From: Lobulomyces angularis
Taxonomy: Eukaryota; Chytridiomycota; Chytridiomycetes; Lobulomycetales; Lobulomycetaceae
Assembly (NCBI GenBank): GCA_027604685.1
Contig: JADHYX010000059.1
Coordinates: forward strand, 1-64,000
Reading direction: 5' to 3'
Length of the DNA stretch: 64,000 bases
Both the position numbers and the translations under genes were made by a program. This document shows, in pieces, positions 42,206-55,800 of this stretch. Within the stretch, counting starts at the first letter, position 1. Each line of letters begins with the position of its first letter. The notes beneath the pieces are model-generated. The model saw only the letters and a program-made list of their open reading frames with translations. It ran no database searches and was not told the origin of the DNA.

Positions 42206-45200
42206 ATGAATGGAAAAGATGCAAAGTCAAATAGAAGCAGCATAGCAAACGTAAATAAATAAACCAAAAAAAAATAAAAACTGATATCTATTATATAACT
42301 TTTTAATATCACTCAACGACTTAAAATTTAGCTATGCAACAATTTTTTCAACTTTTAAAACTATTCTAAAACGAACCAAAATTATATATTAAAAATATAA
42401 ATTACTTATTAATAACAAAAATAAAATAAAATCAATTTTTAGATAAAAAAAGGGAGACCAAACAAGTTTTTGGATATTGGAATCAGGGGTAGAAAGACTG
42501 GATGGGAACCAAAAAAAAATGTTAAAAAAGATCATCATGGTTATGACGACCCGGAAGATTTTTTTGAATCTGATGCAGAAGAGTTATATCGTATAATTTT
42601 TTGTTTCCTTTTTTAAAAAAAAAAATGAAAAAATAAACTAAAAAAGTTGGATCTTTTTTTTTTTGAAGAAGAAACTTCACCAAATGGTTTAAATGAGGAA
42701 GTTGTCAGCTCAAACTACAGTATTAGGAGTGGTCACTATAGCACTCTTAAAAAATTACCATCAGGTAAACTAGAAAGTAATGTGCTTTGATCAAACAAAT
42801 TATTATTTTTTTCCCAAGTTTCTTATTCGCCATTATCAAAAATCAATGCACTAAAAAATGAAACTCATACTTTTACTGGTAGTCCGCTAAAACAAAATCA
42901 ACTGATTATGGTCGAAGAAGAACGAGAGGAGGAGCAACAGTACGAAAAAGTTTACAGAGATGAAAATTTAAAAAAAACTAAAAATATTTATCATGATAAC
43001 CAAAATATCAGTAACAATGACTACATTCCAGCAAAAAGGATTGTGCATTCACCTCCAAGACAGTATCATGACCATCAAAATGAGGTGGATACTGTAAGAC
43101 GCGACAATTTTGAATACATTCGTAGTAGAAAACAAAGCTTACCAATTCATCTTCAACGATCTCCTGCAATTTCAGGCAGCAGCAGATATCATCAACGCGA
43201 AATTATTCCCGCAAATGAAAGAGTCAAACTTATTCAGAAAAGTAGATATAGTTTGCCAAATAAGATGAGTGATTTTGAAGAGGAGGATTATACACCTCAA
43301 AGGCGAAGTCAAAATGTTGTACTGGACACCTATGAAAGTTTTAACGTGGTTGATGATAGGAAACCTGGAAGAATTCGAAAGCAGCAATATGATATGAGTG
43401 CCGAAGAGGAAGTTATGGACTCTGAGCATAATAATTTTAGCTATTCTGCTCGACTGTCAAATCGTCAACCATCTCGGACAGTTCAAGTTATTGAAGAGGA
43501 TGAGGATTATTATCCACTTTATTCTCCCAGTCGCTCAACAAATGAACCGCAAAATTCCCTCCAGATCCCGCAACACAGACTTTCCTCCCGAAATTATACA
43601 AACGAAGGGATGCAAGAAAGAAAAAGTGGTGATTACGAGAGAGAAGATTTTGATGAATACAATTTTGATTACGAAAAACAACCAGAAGACTTTTATAATG
43701 AACAAATAGAAAAAAACCAATTATTGAGTATTCAAAAATTAAATATAAAAAAAAGTTATTTATTTTTTTTACGCAGGAAATTCACAACGCCAGATATTTA
43801 ATGAAGATAATACAACTCCTACAAATAAATCTAGACGTCCATCGATCAATCCTTCCAAGTCTCTAAATGTTAATAGTTATACAAGAAATCCGGACAATTT
43901 TTTGGAGAGAAGAAGATCAGTAAATCTATCTCACCATTCTAGGCCCTCTGATTTAGTTTATGTAAATAGTCCTAGAATCGTAAATAATTCCTCAGTGGGT
44001 CGTCATAGTGTTCCTGCAAGGTTAAAGAATGACCAAATGAGATATTATTCTGATGAACGAGAAGTAAACACGTCAAGGCGTTCTCTTAATTCCAATAATA
44101 TTTCACCAATTGTTGTATTGTCTGGAAGACGCACGGGTAAAGATCATTCTCTTAAAAGCCCTGCAAGGTCCCCAATGTATCGGGAGTCCTCCCAAATCGA
44201 TATGGAAAATGATTATTGTGACATCCCCAATGATGACGCAGATGAAGGAGACGAAGAAGTAGTTTATATAATACCAAAGAGACCTTCAGAAAAAAAATTT
44301 TTATCAGAAAAAAAACCTCCACCTCATCAGTTGCAAAAAAATAAAAATACTAAATTAATGGATCTAAAAGCAAAGCGCCTCAACAAAAAAGAAACTGTAA
44401 ATAATAAATTGGATCAAGAGAATGTTTTGCCTCCTAACAAAACCAGCACCATAAACCACAACGAGCCAAAAAATGAAGAATTTCAAAAAAGTGATAAAAC
44501 TGAAGATTTCTCCTCCGCAGCAGATGAAATTCACTCCGGAACCCTTAATGAAAATATAGATAATTTGGAAGGTGAAGTTTCAGGAGTGGAAGGGGAAAAT
44601 TATGAAGCAATAGAAGAAAGTGAAAAGATGTATGGTGACGAGGAAGAAGCTGGAATCCACGAAGAACAAAACCATAGTGAAGAATACATAGAGAAAAGTC
44701 TACCAAAAGATGAACCCAAAAATAAGTTAACAAATGGTAAAAAATCTGAAGAAAAAAGAGGTCGCTCAACAAGTTCACAACCCAGAAAAAAAGGGAAGGA
44801 AAAAACTTCATACCAAACTCTTAAGAATTCAGATCTTGGTTCGGAAAATGCCAATGGTTTAAGAAAGAGTAGTCGAAATAGAATATCTCCTATAAAGTGG
44901 TGGAATGGAGAATGTATTGAGTATAAGCGGATAAAAGATGGTAAAAGAAATACTTTGGTTGTTCGATATTGTGATTTATTCTATTTCCAATTTTTTTTTT
45001 TTAGAATTTAGTGGAATGATTGGACTTCCTAAAATAGCTGAAGTAATAAGAGTAGAAGATTCTAAAGATGACTTTCATCATGCAAAAAAAAAAAGAAAGT
45101 TTATCAAAAAAGAAAATGGAGTAGAAAATAATCTAAGAGAGGAAAACTTGATTGATTTAAAACTACATGATATTAAATTTGAAGCTAGAAATAGAAAGAC

Positions 45201-45741
45201 TGGAGACACGGAACCTATGGGTAAGTAAAGCAAACTGGTTTTATTAAGATTTTATTTGCTTTTTTATGTTGAAAAGAATTGATTATTAGCCAAAATAAAA
45301 TTGACTGGTTAGAAACACACGAAGATTTCGACTACGCTAAAACTTTTGAAGTTGATGATGATTACAAACTTAAAAATGTTTCAACTGGTTTTATGCTAAT
45401 GAAGCCTGGTTCTGAAAAACCTAATAGGAATACTAAATTAAACACATTGGTAATACCAACTACCATACATAACATTTTTTTTACTACAGTTAATAACGTA
45501 ATCTTTTCTTTTAAATATTTTTAGACTATTGTAGTTGTAACTGGAAAATGTGAAGTTACGATACACAGAACTACCGTTTCAGTTGGTGTTGGAACACAGT
45601 TTACCATTCCTCAAGGTTTTTTAAAATTCAATGGGTATTATTTTATTCACATTTTTTTTTTTAGGAAATCAATATAAATTAGTAAACAATGGAAAATATA
45701 ACTGTAGATTGTTTTGGGTCTGTATTGGAGGGGAAGAATAA
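42206..45741 (+). CDS. MIF2: Centromere protein C / Mif2
   Basis: Inner-kinetochore protein that links CENP-A nucleosomes to the Mis12 complex. ATG 42206 (MNGKDAKSNRSSIAN). The N-terminal exon after the first intron carries the Mif2 N-terminal motif (GRPNKFLDIGIRGRKTGWEP). A long disordered, charged region follows (43-44.8 kb, with acidic and RS-like stretches). The CENP-C motif is NRISPIKWWNGECIEYKR at about 44.88 kb, with the Arg and paired Trp that bind the nucleosome. The C-terminal cupin dimerisation fold includes VSTGFMLMKPGSEKP, TIVVVTGKCEVTIHRTT and VGVGTQFTIPQGNQYKLVNN. The end is LFWVCIGGEE, stop 45741. About nine exons. The linker exons also give long frames in other phases, which are by-products. 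Confidence 0.92.
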
Positions 45742-46099
45742 TTGGAGTTATTTTTATTATTATTATTATTACTTTTTTCTTTTTAATATCAGCATTAATT
45801 TTTTTTTTGGTTTTTTTTGAAAACTTTTTTGTTCTGTTCTATTAAATTAATTCATTTTTTTTTTTTTTTAATTTTTGGAAGTTATTTTAATTTTTTTTTA
45901 TATCAAAAAATTAATAATAATATTTTAGTTTTTTATTTAAGTTGATAATAAGCAAAACAAAATTCTTGCAGTTTCGTTATAAATTTACAAAAATTTCAGG
46001 TTCTTCTGCCCAAGAAAAAAGGTGGCGCAGCCTTTGGCCTTAACCATTTTTAGCTTTGGGGAAATAAAAAAAAAATTAAAAAAATTAAAATTAGAAACA
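45742..46099. other. Tandem intergenic region MIF2 - FUR1
   Basis: About 360 bp with an (ATT)n run at about 45752-45770 and several poly-T tracts. A short G+C-richer patch at 45995-46060 (GGTGGCGCAGCCTTTGGCC) lies just before the FUR1 start and is probably its 5' UTR/core promoter. Confidence 0.5.
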
Positions 46100-47429
<1,330 letters not shown>

Positions 47430-47643
47430 ATAATTTAATTTCTTGATCTGCTGACTTTCTTTATTTTTTTTATTTTTATATCAATTAATAAGATATATGA
47501 CTAGTGTGTAATGTCTCAACTTATGTACGATATTCTAAATTTGCTAGTATTACAAAAAAAATAAAATAAATCAAAACTACAATTTAAATCTACACAATTT
47601 TGTTTAACTCTAAAAACTAAAAATCTAATTAAGAAAATTTTTT

Positions 47644-50600
47644 TTAATACCAAATCTGAAAAAAAAAAATTAAAAAAAATAATTTAATAAAAAAAAGAAA
47701 AAAAAATGCAAACAGAATATTTTAATTACCTTATCACCAAATTTTTCATAGTCACTGACAAAATCAAAAAAATTTGTACTTTCACTAAAGTAAAAAAAAC
47801 CTTTTCTTCTAAATTTTTTTCTAAATTTTAAAAAATTTTCTAATTTGTTTAGATAATCGACTTTTTTTATTTTTATTTCGTCACCTTCAAACTTTCTCAA
47901 GTTTTTTAGGATATGTAGAGCTTTAACATGTTTACACTGATGTTTTGAATAAAGTGATGGTATATGATAAGAGTTATACAGGCTGAAAAAAAATTTTTTT
48001 TTTTTTGTTTTTTTTAAAATATTATTAACCAATTGAAGAGCAATTACCAGGTACATTCTCCAGTATCCATATCCGTTAAGACATAGTCTTCTAGCTTTGG
48101 ATCACTTAAGTAACTTTTGAACTTTGAATTAAACTTTATAAAAACTGCAAATAACTCTTTAATCTTGGAATTCGAAAATTTGTAATCCAAATTTGAACTG
48201 TTACGTTCTTCAGTTGAATTTTGGAAAACCTTATTGGAAAAAATCTTTCCAATTAGCTTTATATCATTTGTGTCCTCATAGTTATCACTAACTTTAAATC
48301 CAAATAGGTTAAATTTTAATTCAACCCATGGTATGTTCTTAGAAAAATTAAAAGGATTAATTTAACAGAAATATACCTCATTCAAAATTAAAAACATTGA
48401 TTGATAATCAGACTTTGATAAGTTTTCTCTCTGCTTAAAAACTTTTTCATTCAGTGACTGATACTCAAAAAGGGAAATAATTTTGTTTTGAGGTAACTTA
48501 ATGTTTCTTTGACCTGGATCATTCATTTGGGTTGAACTATCATGTAACTGTTTAACAAGGTTAGTTTGTACGTTTAAATTCCCAATATCAATTGTAAAAA
48601 AATCATTCCCTACAAGAACGCTGAAAGACGTTATAAATAATTATTTTTTCAGTCTACTACCTAAAAATCCTTGTCAAGCATGTTACCACAGTTGCACTGT
48701 TCATCATTAACTGTAGAGTAAAAAAACTTTTCATTACAAAAAAAATATAATTTTAATATTTACCATTTTTAACTTTTTGTGATTAGCATCAACCATTGCA
48801 GACGTTCTATACAGGTCTTCTTGATCTAAAAGATAAATTTCTCTTGCTTCCTTCTTGTGTAAATTTAACAAATCTAAACTATGGAAAAAGAAATTCAAAA
48901 AATTATCTTTTTCAAAAGTTTTCATCTTTTTTAAATTTAGTTTTTCAAAAAAACTTAAGCATTGCTGATGTAAAAAGGAAGGCGGAACTTTTTTCAGTAA
49001 AGCCCTTATACAGTACTTGAATAATAGGACAATGGAAAATTGCTGGACTTACAAAAATATATGAATATACATTGATTATCTAGTTTTTTTAATACACTTT
49101 GTAAATTCCGTCTGAAAGCTTGGTTGATGCACGAATACTTTTAATACATGAAATAAGCTTGCCCTGCCTCTAAAATTTGCTAACTTTACGCCCTCCAGTT
49201 GCCCCTAAACATCATTTATCTTTCGTATTATTTAAAATAATCCATACCAAATTAGTATCACTAGAGTTTAATTCAAAGAAAATAGTCAGTTACTTCTTTT
49301 TTATTTTAAATTGTTACGTTAATATTACTGGATCAAAGTCATAACCATTTGCTTCATCACACGTATTATTACGTTCTTTGCAAAACTGCTTAAAGCACTT
49401 TTGAATTTTTCCTTCATTTATGTAATAATGCTTGCAATGACAAATATTATTTACATAATTTCTCAAAGTTTCCAAAATGATTTTTGTTTGAATTGAGCTT
49501 TCTATTGTAGATAAGGCAACTAGTATTGCTCTAATTTATCTTTAATAAATATTAAAACTAATCAATTTATATTGGCACCTTCCAGAGCTAAATTTACTTA
49601 TCTTACAAGATATAGTAGTAATAACTATTTTTCCGGCAGCAGTTTTTTCGTGCCTAGAATCTAACTGTAAAAAGTCTTTTCCATATTTTTTACAATACTG
49701 TAAATTTTCATTAGTTGAAAAAATTACTAAGGGTTCAGAATCGAATTTTTCGTCTTTAATTGAACTATTGAATTTTCCTAAATCAAAGTAGATTAGATTT
49801 TTAAAGTCAATTGCAATGCTTAATTTGTAGATCTTTCTAAAATTGATTCCTAAAAACAAAAAATCTTTTGAATTCTGATAATTAGCAGAACAATTTTGTT
49901 CGTTTTTAACAACTAAATCCTTAGCTCTATCTCTATCATGGTTTGAAGCCATCATAAAATTGTTTAATTGGCGTTGGTTGTAAAGGAAGGTGGTAATCTT
50001 TTTTTTGTTTAACCGATGAAAGTGTTTTTCTAAATCTTGGTCAATAATCAGGTTAGACTGACTAATTTTTATAGATAGTTGTTCACTAGTCAAATTTTGT
50101 AAACTCTGATATTTTAAAATTTTATCACAGTCGTCTAAATTCTAACCATAAAAATGTAATAAAAGTAACAAAACCAAACCTTCATTTAATGGAAGCCTTG
50201 AAAGGTTAGCGGTAAAATTATCATGGTCATTGATGTTAAACATTCTCACATGATAGTGTTTAATATCTTTCAAGTATATTGTGGCTACAACTCTGACAGA
50301 GCAATTATGAATCCTTTTTCTTCTCTTTTTTCCTGAAAAGTCACAATCCTTGCTGCAGGAGCCGGCACCTCCACATAATCTTTTACAATTCAAACCTACA
50401 ATGGGAACTTTTATCAGTAAATTTTAAATTTTTCAAAAATAAATAAATTTGCTGCCAGTGGCATGCCTCAGATTATTAGTTAATTAATTTTAAAAATTTC
50501 GCACTAAGAAAAAAATTAATTGATTTAGTTGTTCAGACCTTGTCCACCACAAAAAAGCTAATAAATACAAAATATAAATGATTCTTAACAATTATTCAAA

Positions 50601-50931
50601 GAAGTGTAATTATACATTCCAGACAACTACTTTCATGAAGCCTACAATGAATTAGTGGTCTATGAAAAAAATTTATAGTTTCACCTTTTCCACTATTCAA
50701 TTTTTCTCTACCATTTGCAGTTAACGAATAAAGGTCATCTAATCTGTTTTTGTGTTTTTTAATATATAAAGCTTGATGATTTCTCTTTTCCTGGATTAGT
50801 AAGTTATTTTTTCTACAAGCTTTAAAAAGTTCAATTCTACTTAACCCCTTAAATGTTCTGAGAAATAAAGGAAAATCTTTTCCAACTTTCAATTTAAAGC
50901 AATTAGTATGGTTTGGACAAATGTTTTGCAT
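47644..50931 (-). CDS. MULE-like transposase-derived protein with SWIM zinc finger
   Basis: ATG 50931 (MQNICPNHTNCFKLKVGKDF). Cys/His-rich N-terminal part: NCKRLCGGAGSCSKDCDFSG, then HNCSVRVVATIYLKDIKHYH, the shape of the WRKY/FLYWCH-like fingers that precede Mutator-type transposases. Core: YGKDFLQLDSRHEKTAAG (first Asp of DDE), GYDFDPVILT (second Asp), RASLFHVLKVFVHQ (the HVxx helix that follows). Near the C-terminus a SWIM finger is rebuilt across an intron: ECTC, then LYNSYHIPSLYSKHQ, then CKHVKALHIL (CxC-x15-CxH). At least ten exons, no stops inside exons, and no terminal inverted repeats noticed nearby. This fits a domesticated gene better than a fresh transposon. Last exon by a CAG acceptor gives stop 47644; unspliced reading would stop at 47670. 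The third acidic residue was not located. Confidence 0.7.
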
Positions 50932-51180
50932 CACATCCAAATTTTAATTTTTTTTTTAATATATATGACTTAGTATGACCATATGGTGTTTAATCTTCTT
51001 AAAAATAATAATAGTGCATAGTTATTGCTTGTAGGAATATAAAATGAAACATCGTTAATCGAAATAATTTTATGACCATCTCTTATTAGGAGTTCTACCA
51101 AATAAAGTTCTAAAAAAAGTTTAATAAACTATATAAACTATACAAAATTAGTAAGAGAATGTATAATTGTCAGGGATTTA

Positions 51181-52429
51181 TCAATCTTCATACTTTATCT
51201 TTTTTTTGCTGGGTGATAATATGCCATCCAACTTTGGTGATTGTATCACATCCTTGAAAGGTGTTCCTTTGATAGAAGATTTAATTTTACCATCTGTTTC
51301 TTTATTTTCACTGTTAACTTCCATTTTCTTTCTTTCCAAATTTATTTTAGTATTATTTTCCATCGTAGCCTTCTCACCCTCTTCAGACTCGTTTTTTACA
51401 ACTGTTGTTTCAAAAGATCCTATTTTCTTAGCTTGAACATCATTGTCATCCATCTCTCCACCTTCCTCATCAATTTCGTCCATTTCGCCATCATCTGCAC
51501 TATCACTCACGTCGCTGCCACTTTCTCCACCCTCTTCATCAATGTCTTTAACATTTTCGGCTACTTCGTTTAAACCTACCTGCTCAATTTCTTCCTCTTC
51601 ATTATCTTTTTCATCATTTTCACTATGCACTAAAGAAGTCTCAGCGGATTTTAAAGTTGCAAAATTTCTTTTTCGCACTGCTGGTACAATTCCTTTTTTG
51701 TTATTGTACTCCTGCAGATCCTTTTCAAATTGGGGGAGTTCTTCTCTGTACAATCTATGATAAACCTGAAAGCGTAAATTCAACTTTAGAGACAAATCTT
51801 ACTTCCTTTTCACTGTCATTCATTGCATCCCATTTCTCTTTCAATTTGGTCTGAATTCCTCTAAAATCCTGTTACTTCATTAGTTTTATTAGAACACCTA
51901 CTATTTACCAAATCTGGAAATTCCCTGACAATCTGTTCTCTAGCCACCTTTAAAGCTTAAAAATAAATTTTGTTTGAGATTTACCTTTAAATATTGAAAA
52001 TAAGAAGTAAGAGGTCTTTTAGGAGCATTTGGATCCCTTTTTGCTCTAGTCTTTCAAAAAAAAACCACATTGTTAAAGTATAAAAAAAAAGCATACTTTT
52101 TTTTCCTTTTCCTTTGTTGTTGAATCCTGAGTTTTCTTATTTAGAGACTGTTGATTATCCAAAAGAGTTGTGAAATTTTGAATCACTTTTGAAACATTTT
52201 GTAAATTTGTTGCTGTTGTTGCTAAAAAAAGGAATTAGCATATAATTAAATGGAAAAAAATATTGGTAATTAAGCATTAGAAGTAGGATTGAAAGAAAAT
52301 TTAGTAGTGTGAACCTAAACAGCGCAAAGTTTCACTCAATGCAGAATTGAACTAGAAGAATTCATTAACAACACTAGATAATTAATCGCTTACTTCTTCC
52401 ATAAGGACGGTTTTATCTGAATTAATCAT
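51181..52429 (-). CDS. HMG-box protein (Nhp10-like)
   Basis: ATG 52429 (MINSDKTVLMEE), then FNSALSETLRCL, a helical/Gln-rich segment (ATTATNLQNVSKVIQNFTTL), then a single HMG box split by introns. The box reads TRAKRDPNAPKRPLTSYFQY, then LKVAREQIVREFPDL, DFRGIQTKLKEKWDAMNDSE, and YHRLYREELPQFEKDLQEY. A long acidic region follows (51440-51620, Glu/Asp runs) and a Lys-rich end (SPSKKKIKYED), stop 51181. HMG box preceded by an N-terminal helix resembles Nhp10, the INO80-complex subunit, and DNA-bending HMGB proteins. The long acidic tail fits chromatin binding. The INO80 link is inference. Confidence 0.82.
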
Positions 52430-52846
52430 TTAAGATGAAGCTACAAAATTTGGTATTTGTTGAAATTTTACGAAGATGAAAATTAAACTAAAAAATGTGT
52501 CTTAAAAAAAAAACTCTAAAACAACTGGAATAATACAGGAATGCTAGAAAAACTATACAAGGTAAACATTGTGCAATGATAATAACAATGACTATGGTAG
52601 CTTCTGGTAGATGCAACAAGGAAATTCCTTGCTGGAAATAAAAAAAAAGTAGAGAAAATCGTTGAGGTCCTTTGTTAATTGAGATACTCTACAGTTAATA
52701 TGCATCATTTGCCAATTAATATACGGTTCATTTGAAAAAGAACTATGATATTGCACAAATATCAGTATTCGCTCACTAAAAGTTTTAAATAGTTTTGAAA
52801 ACTATGATTGCCTTGAGGGTTTAGAAAAGGGTTATTTTGAAGTTAA
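52430..52846. other. Divergent intergenic region HMG-box - BRCA2
   Basis: About 420 bp between divergent genes. AT-rich with A runs near 52505-52515 and 52640-52650. No motif I can name. Confidence 0.45.
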
Positions 52847-55800
52847 ATGGTAAGTGGAAAGTTAAAACTAACCTTAACATTTTTTTTTTTTACTATCATT
52901 GAAAAAAGCCTAATGACAAAGTACACTTTGAGACACCAAAGAATTTTAGCGCTGTTAATTTAATCAATTCTTCAAACAATTCAACTGGGTCAAAATGGAT
53001 AATTGGTGGTGACAACTGCCAAGGTACTCCAAACTTGGATGAATTTGAAACTCCAACAATAAAAGTGCTCAATAATAAAGAAAATATTACTACCAATTTT
53101 AGTGATTATAAAATAAAAAAATGTTTAACGTTACCTTTGAAAAGCCTAATGCTGACGGATTTTGAACGTTCTAATAATAAAAATAACTTAATAAAATCTG
53201 ATGAGCTGGAAGAAAGAAAATTGTTAAAAAATGATTTAAAAACTACCCCAAACTTAAGAAAAAAGAAAATTGTTTTTAAAAAGAAAAAGTTCACCACTTC
53301 ACTGCCCGATGCTAGTAAAAGAGAACAAAAGCTAAAAAAAAAATTATCTATCACTCCAAAAGTATCTAGAACCTGTAATTTTGAAGATTTGAGCGCCAAA
53401 CTGCATCAGAAGAAAAGTAAAAAACCTGGGAATGTTGAAAATAATGCAACTACAAAAAAAGGTATGAAGGATATCTTTAAATCTGGCAAATTTGACTGCA
53501 CTGAACTCAAAATAATTTATTTTACTTTTACTTAACAGAACAGGCTACCTGTGACATAATTACTTTGAATTTAAAACGACCGTTTACTGAGAGTAACAAT
53601 AATATTTTACATGGTAATTATTGATCTTGGTACAATACCGACTAATTTGGGCATTTTTAATTTTAAAAATTCAGAGGCGGATTTAAACAACATCAAAACC
53701 GAAACTAATGCCAAACAATATAAAAATGAGGTTTCTGAAGATAGAAAGGTTTTATTATTACTAATGAAAAAATCTCATTTCTTTGTCAACCAGGCTTTAA
53801 ACACTTCTGTACAGAAAAAATTTAAAATGGATAAAGGAGATAATTTAATTCAGTCTGATGTTGAGCAGGTATATTTTGGACGACTTCTGATTTTAATTAT
53901 TAAAAATTTTTTTTTGATGAAAAGGATTCTAATCATTGTATATCATTAGAGACCTTTTGCGAAAATGAAAGTCAAGATCTACTTGATGAGACTGAGAGTT
54001 GCCCAAATTCTATTATTCCATCAAAAGAAAAATTAACTGTAATTTCCGATTCCTGCTGCGATACAAACTTTTTTCAACATGACTTTGAAGATTCCACCGA
54101 TAAGATAAAATTTGTTGAAGCGGGATTATTGAGTTGCAGAGACAAAGTTATCCCTCATAAAAAAGAAGTAATTGATGATGATTTTGTTGGCAAACATTTC
54201 TATTTGGCCTCTAATAAAAGAATTGAGTTAAGTGATAACTTTTTTTCCAAAGGTATGGATTTGCTTGAAGATTTTGAAGAAAATAGACTGTGTTTTGGTG
54301 ACAAACTTTCCGATTTAAAAAGGAATATAGAAAAAAGCGACTCATCAAAGACGAATAGCAAAAGATCTGGTAACATTGATTTGTTGATGGTAAGAAGTTG
54401 TAACGCTTTTAAAGTGTTTATTTTTTTTTAAATCTAATTAAAAAAAGGAACCTCCTGTTTTTGGTGCGAAATCGAACCCTACTGAACAAGCAAAATTTTT
54501 GGCTGTAGCTGCAGAAAAAGTTAATAATTTTGATGGGGATGCAGCCAATTTTAATTCATTCACTCATGAATATGAAAATACTCCCCTTAAAAACTATCAA
54601 AAGTTAAACATCCCTGCAGTATTAGGAATGGAACTCATCGAACCTAATCCATTTTCTGTTACAAAAAATAAAGCTACTTGTAATAAGCAAATAACATCAA
54701 AATTAAATGATGAAACTGAAACTATTGAACTGCTCGACACTCACCATTTAACGATAAAAGCAAACCTCGGTACTTCTTTAAAGGAGGCTCAATGGGAAAT
54801 TCCTGTTAATAGTGAGCTTCCAAACAATGTATCTAGTTCTGAAAATATCTCTTTATTTTCAATTAAACTGCCTCCATTCAAAGAATCTGCTAACATTATC
54901 TACAATAAACTTATAGAGAATGCAAATGCAGATTTTACTCATACCACAGGAAAGTTGAGCGGTTTCAAAACTGGTCATGGAACTGAAATAAAGCCTCCCT
55001 CAAAAAAGAACCTTGACAGAATTAGACATATTTTTAATGAAGATGGCAATACCTCTAAAGAACCTCAATATATGGCAGGTTTCACAAATGGTTTTGGTAA
55101 CCCAATTGCATTACCATCAATCGATGCTGTTAGCAGAGTTTCTAATTTGTTTTCAGATTTGGCGACCAAAACCGAAGCATCATTAAATGGAAATGTGAAA
55201 GTGCCAGGGATTTTAGTCAAGGAATCAAAAAATGCTGCAGAGCACTCTCAAAACGGGTTTTGTGAAAATATTGAGTCTTTAAAAAAAAAAGCAAGTTTGG
55301 ATGGAGGGTTTCAAAATGCCTTAGGACAGGCAATTAAACCTCCCTCACACTCCGCAATGACCAGCGTTGAATTTTTGTTTAATGAAGGAAAGAATCATTT
55401 GAAAACAAAAAAAATAAGTACTGAAATTCTAAATCCATTACCAGATTTCGTTAAACCACTAATAAAAGATTTTAAAAATGATAGCATTCATAATAATCTT
55501 ACATCTGGTGTATCAAAACACCTAACCAATAGAAACCTACTTGCAAATAGAAAAAGTAGTGGAAAACAATACTCATATACTACACCAGTTAATATTGCTC
55601 AAAAAAATTTATCAAGCCGAATAACAATTAAATCTTCCACCGATTTTTTACCAAAAAAAGTTAATTCTATATCCAGTGATACCAGTAATTCTATTATACC
55701 GAAATTGAACTTAAAAAATACCCCCTTAAGCACCTTTTCCCACGATAATTCAAAAAAAAAACTCAAAATTGAGGCCCCCTCTTCGAAAAATGAAACTTTT

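Noticed and set aside
47430..51180. Terminal inverted repeats around the MULE/SWIM gene
   Set aside because: Compared by eye about 250 bp on each side; no matching inverted ends found, though very degraded ends could escape notice.
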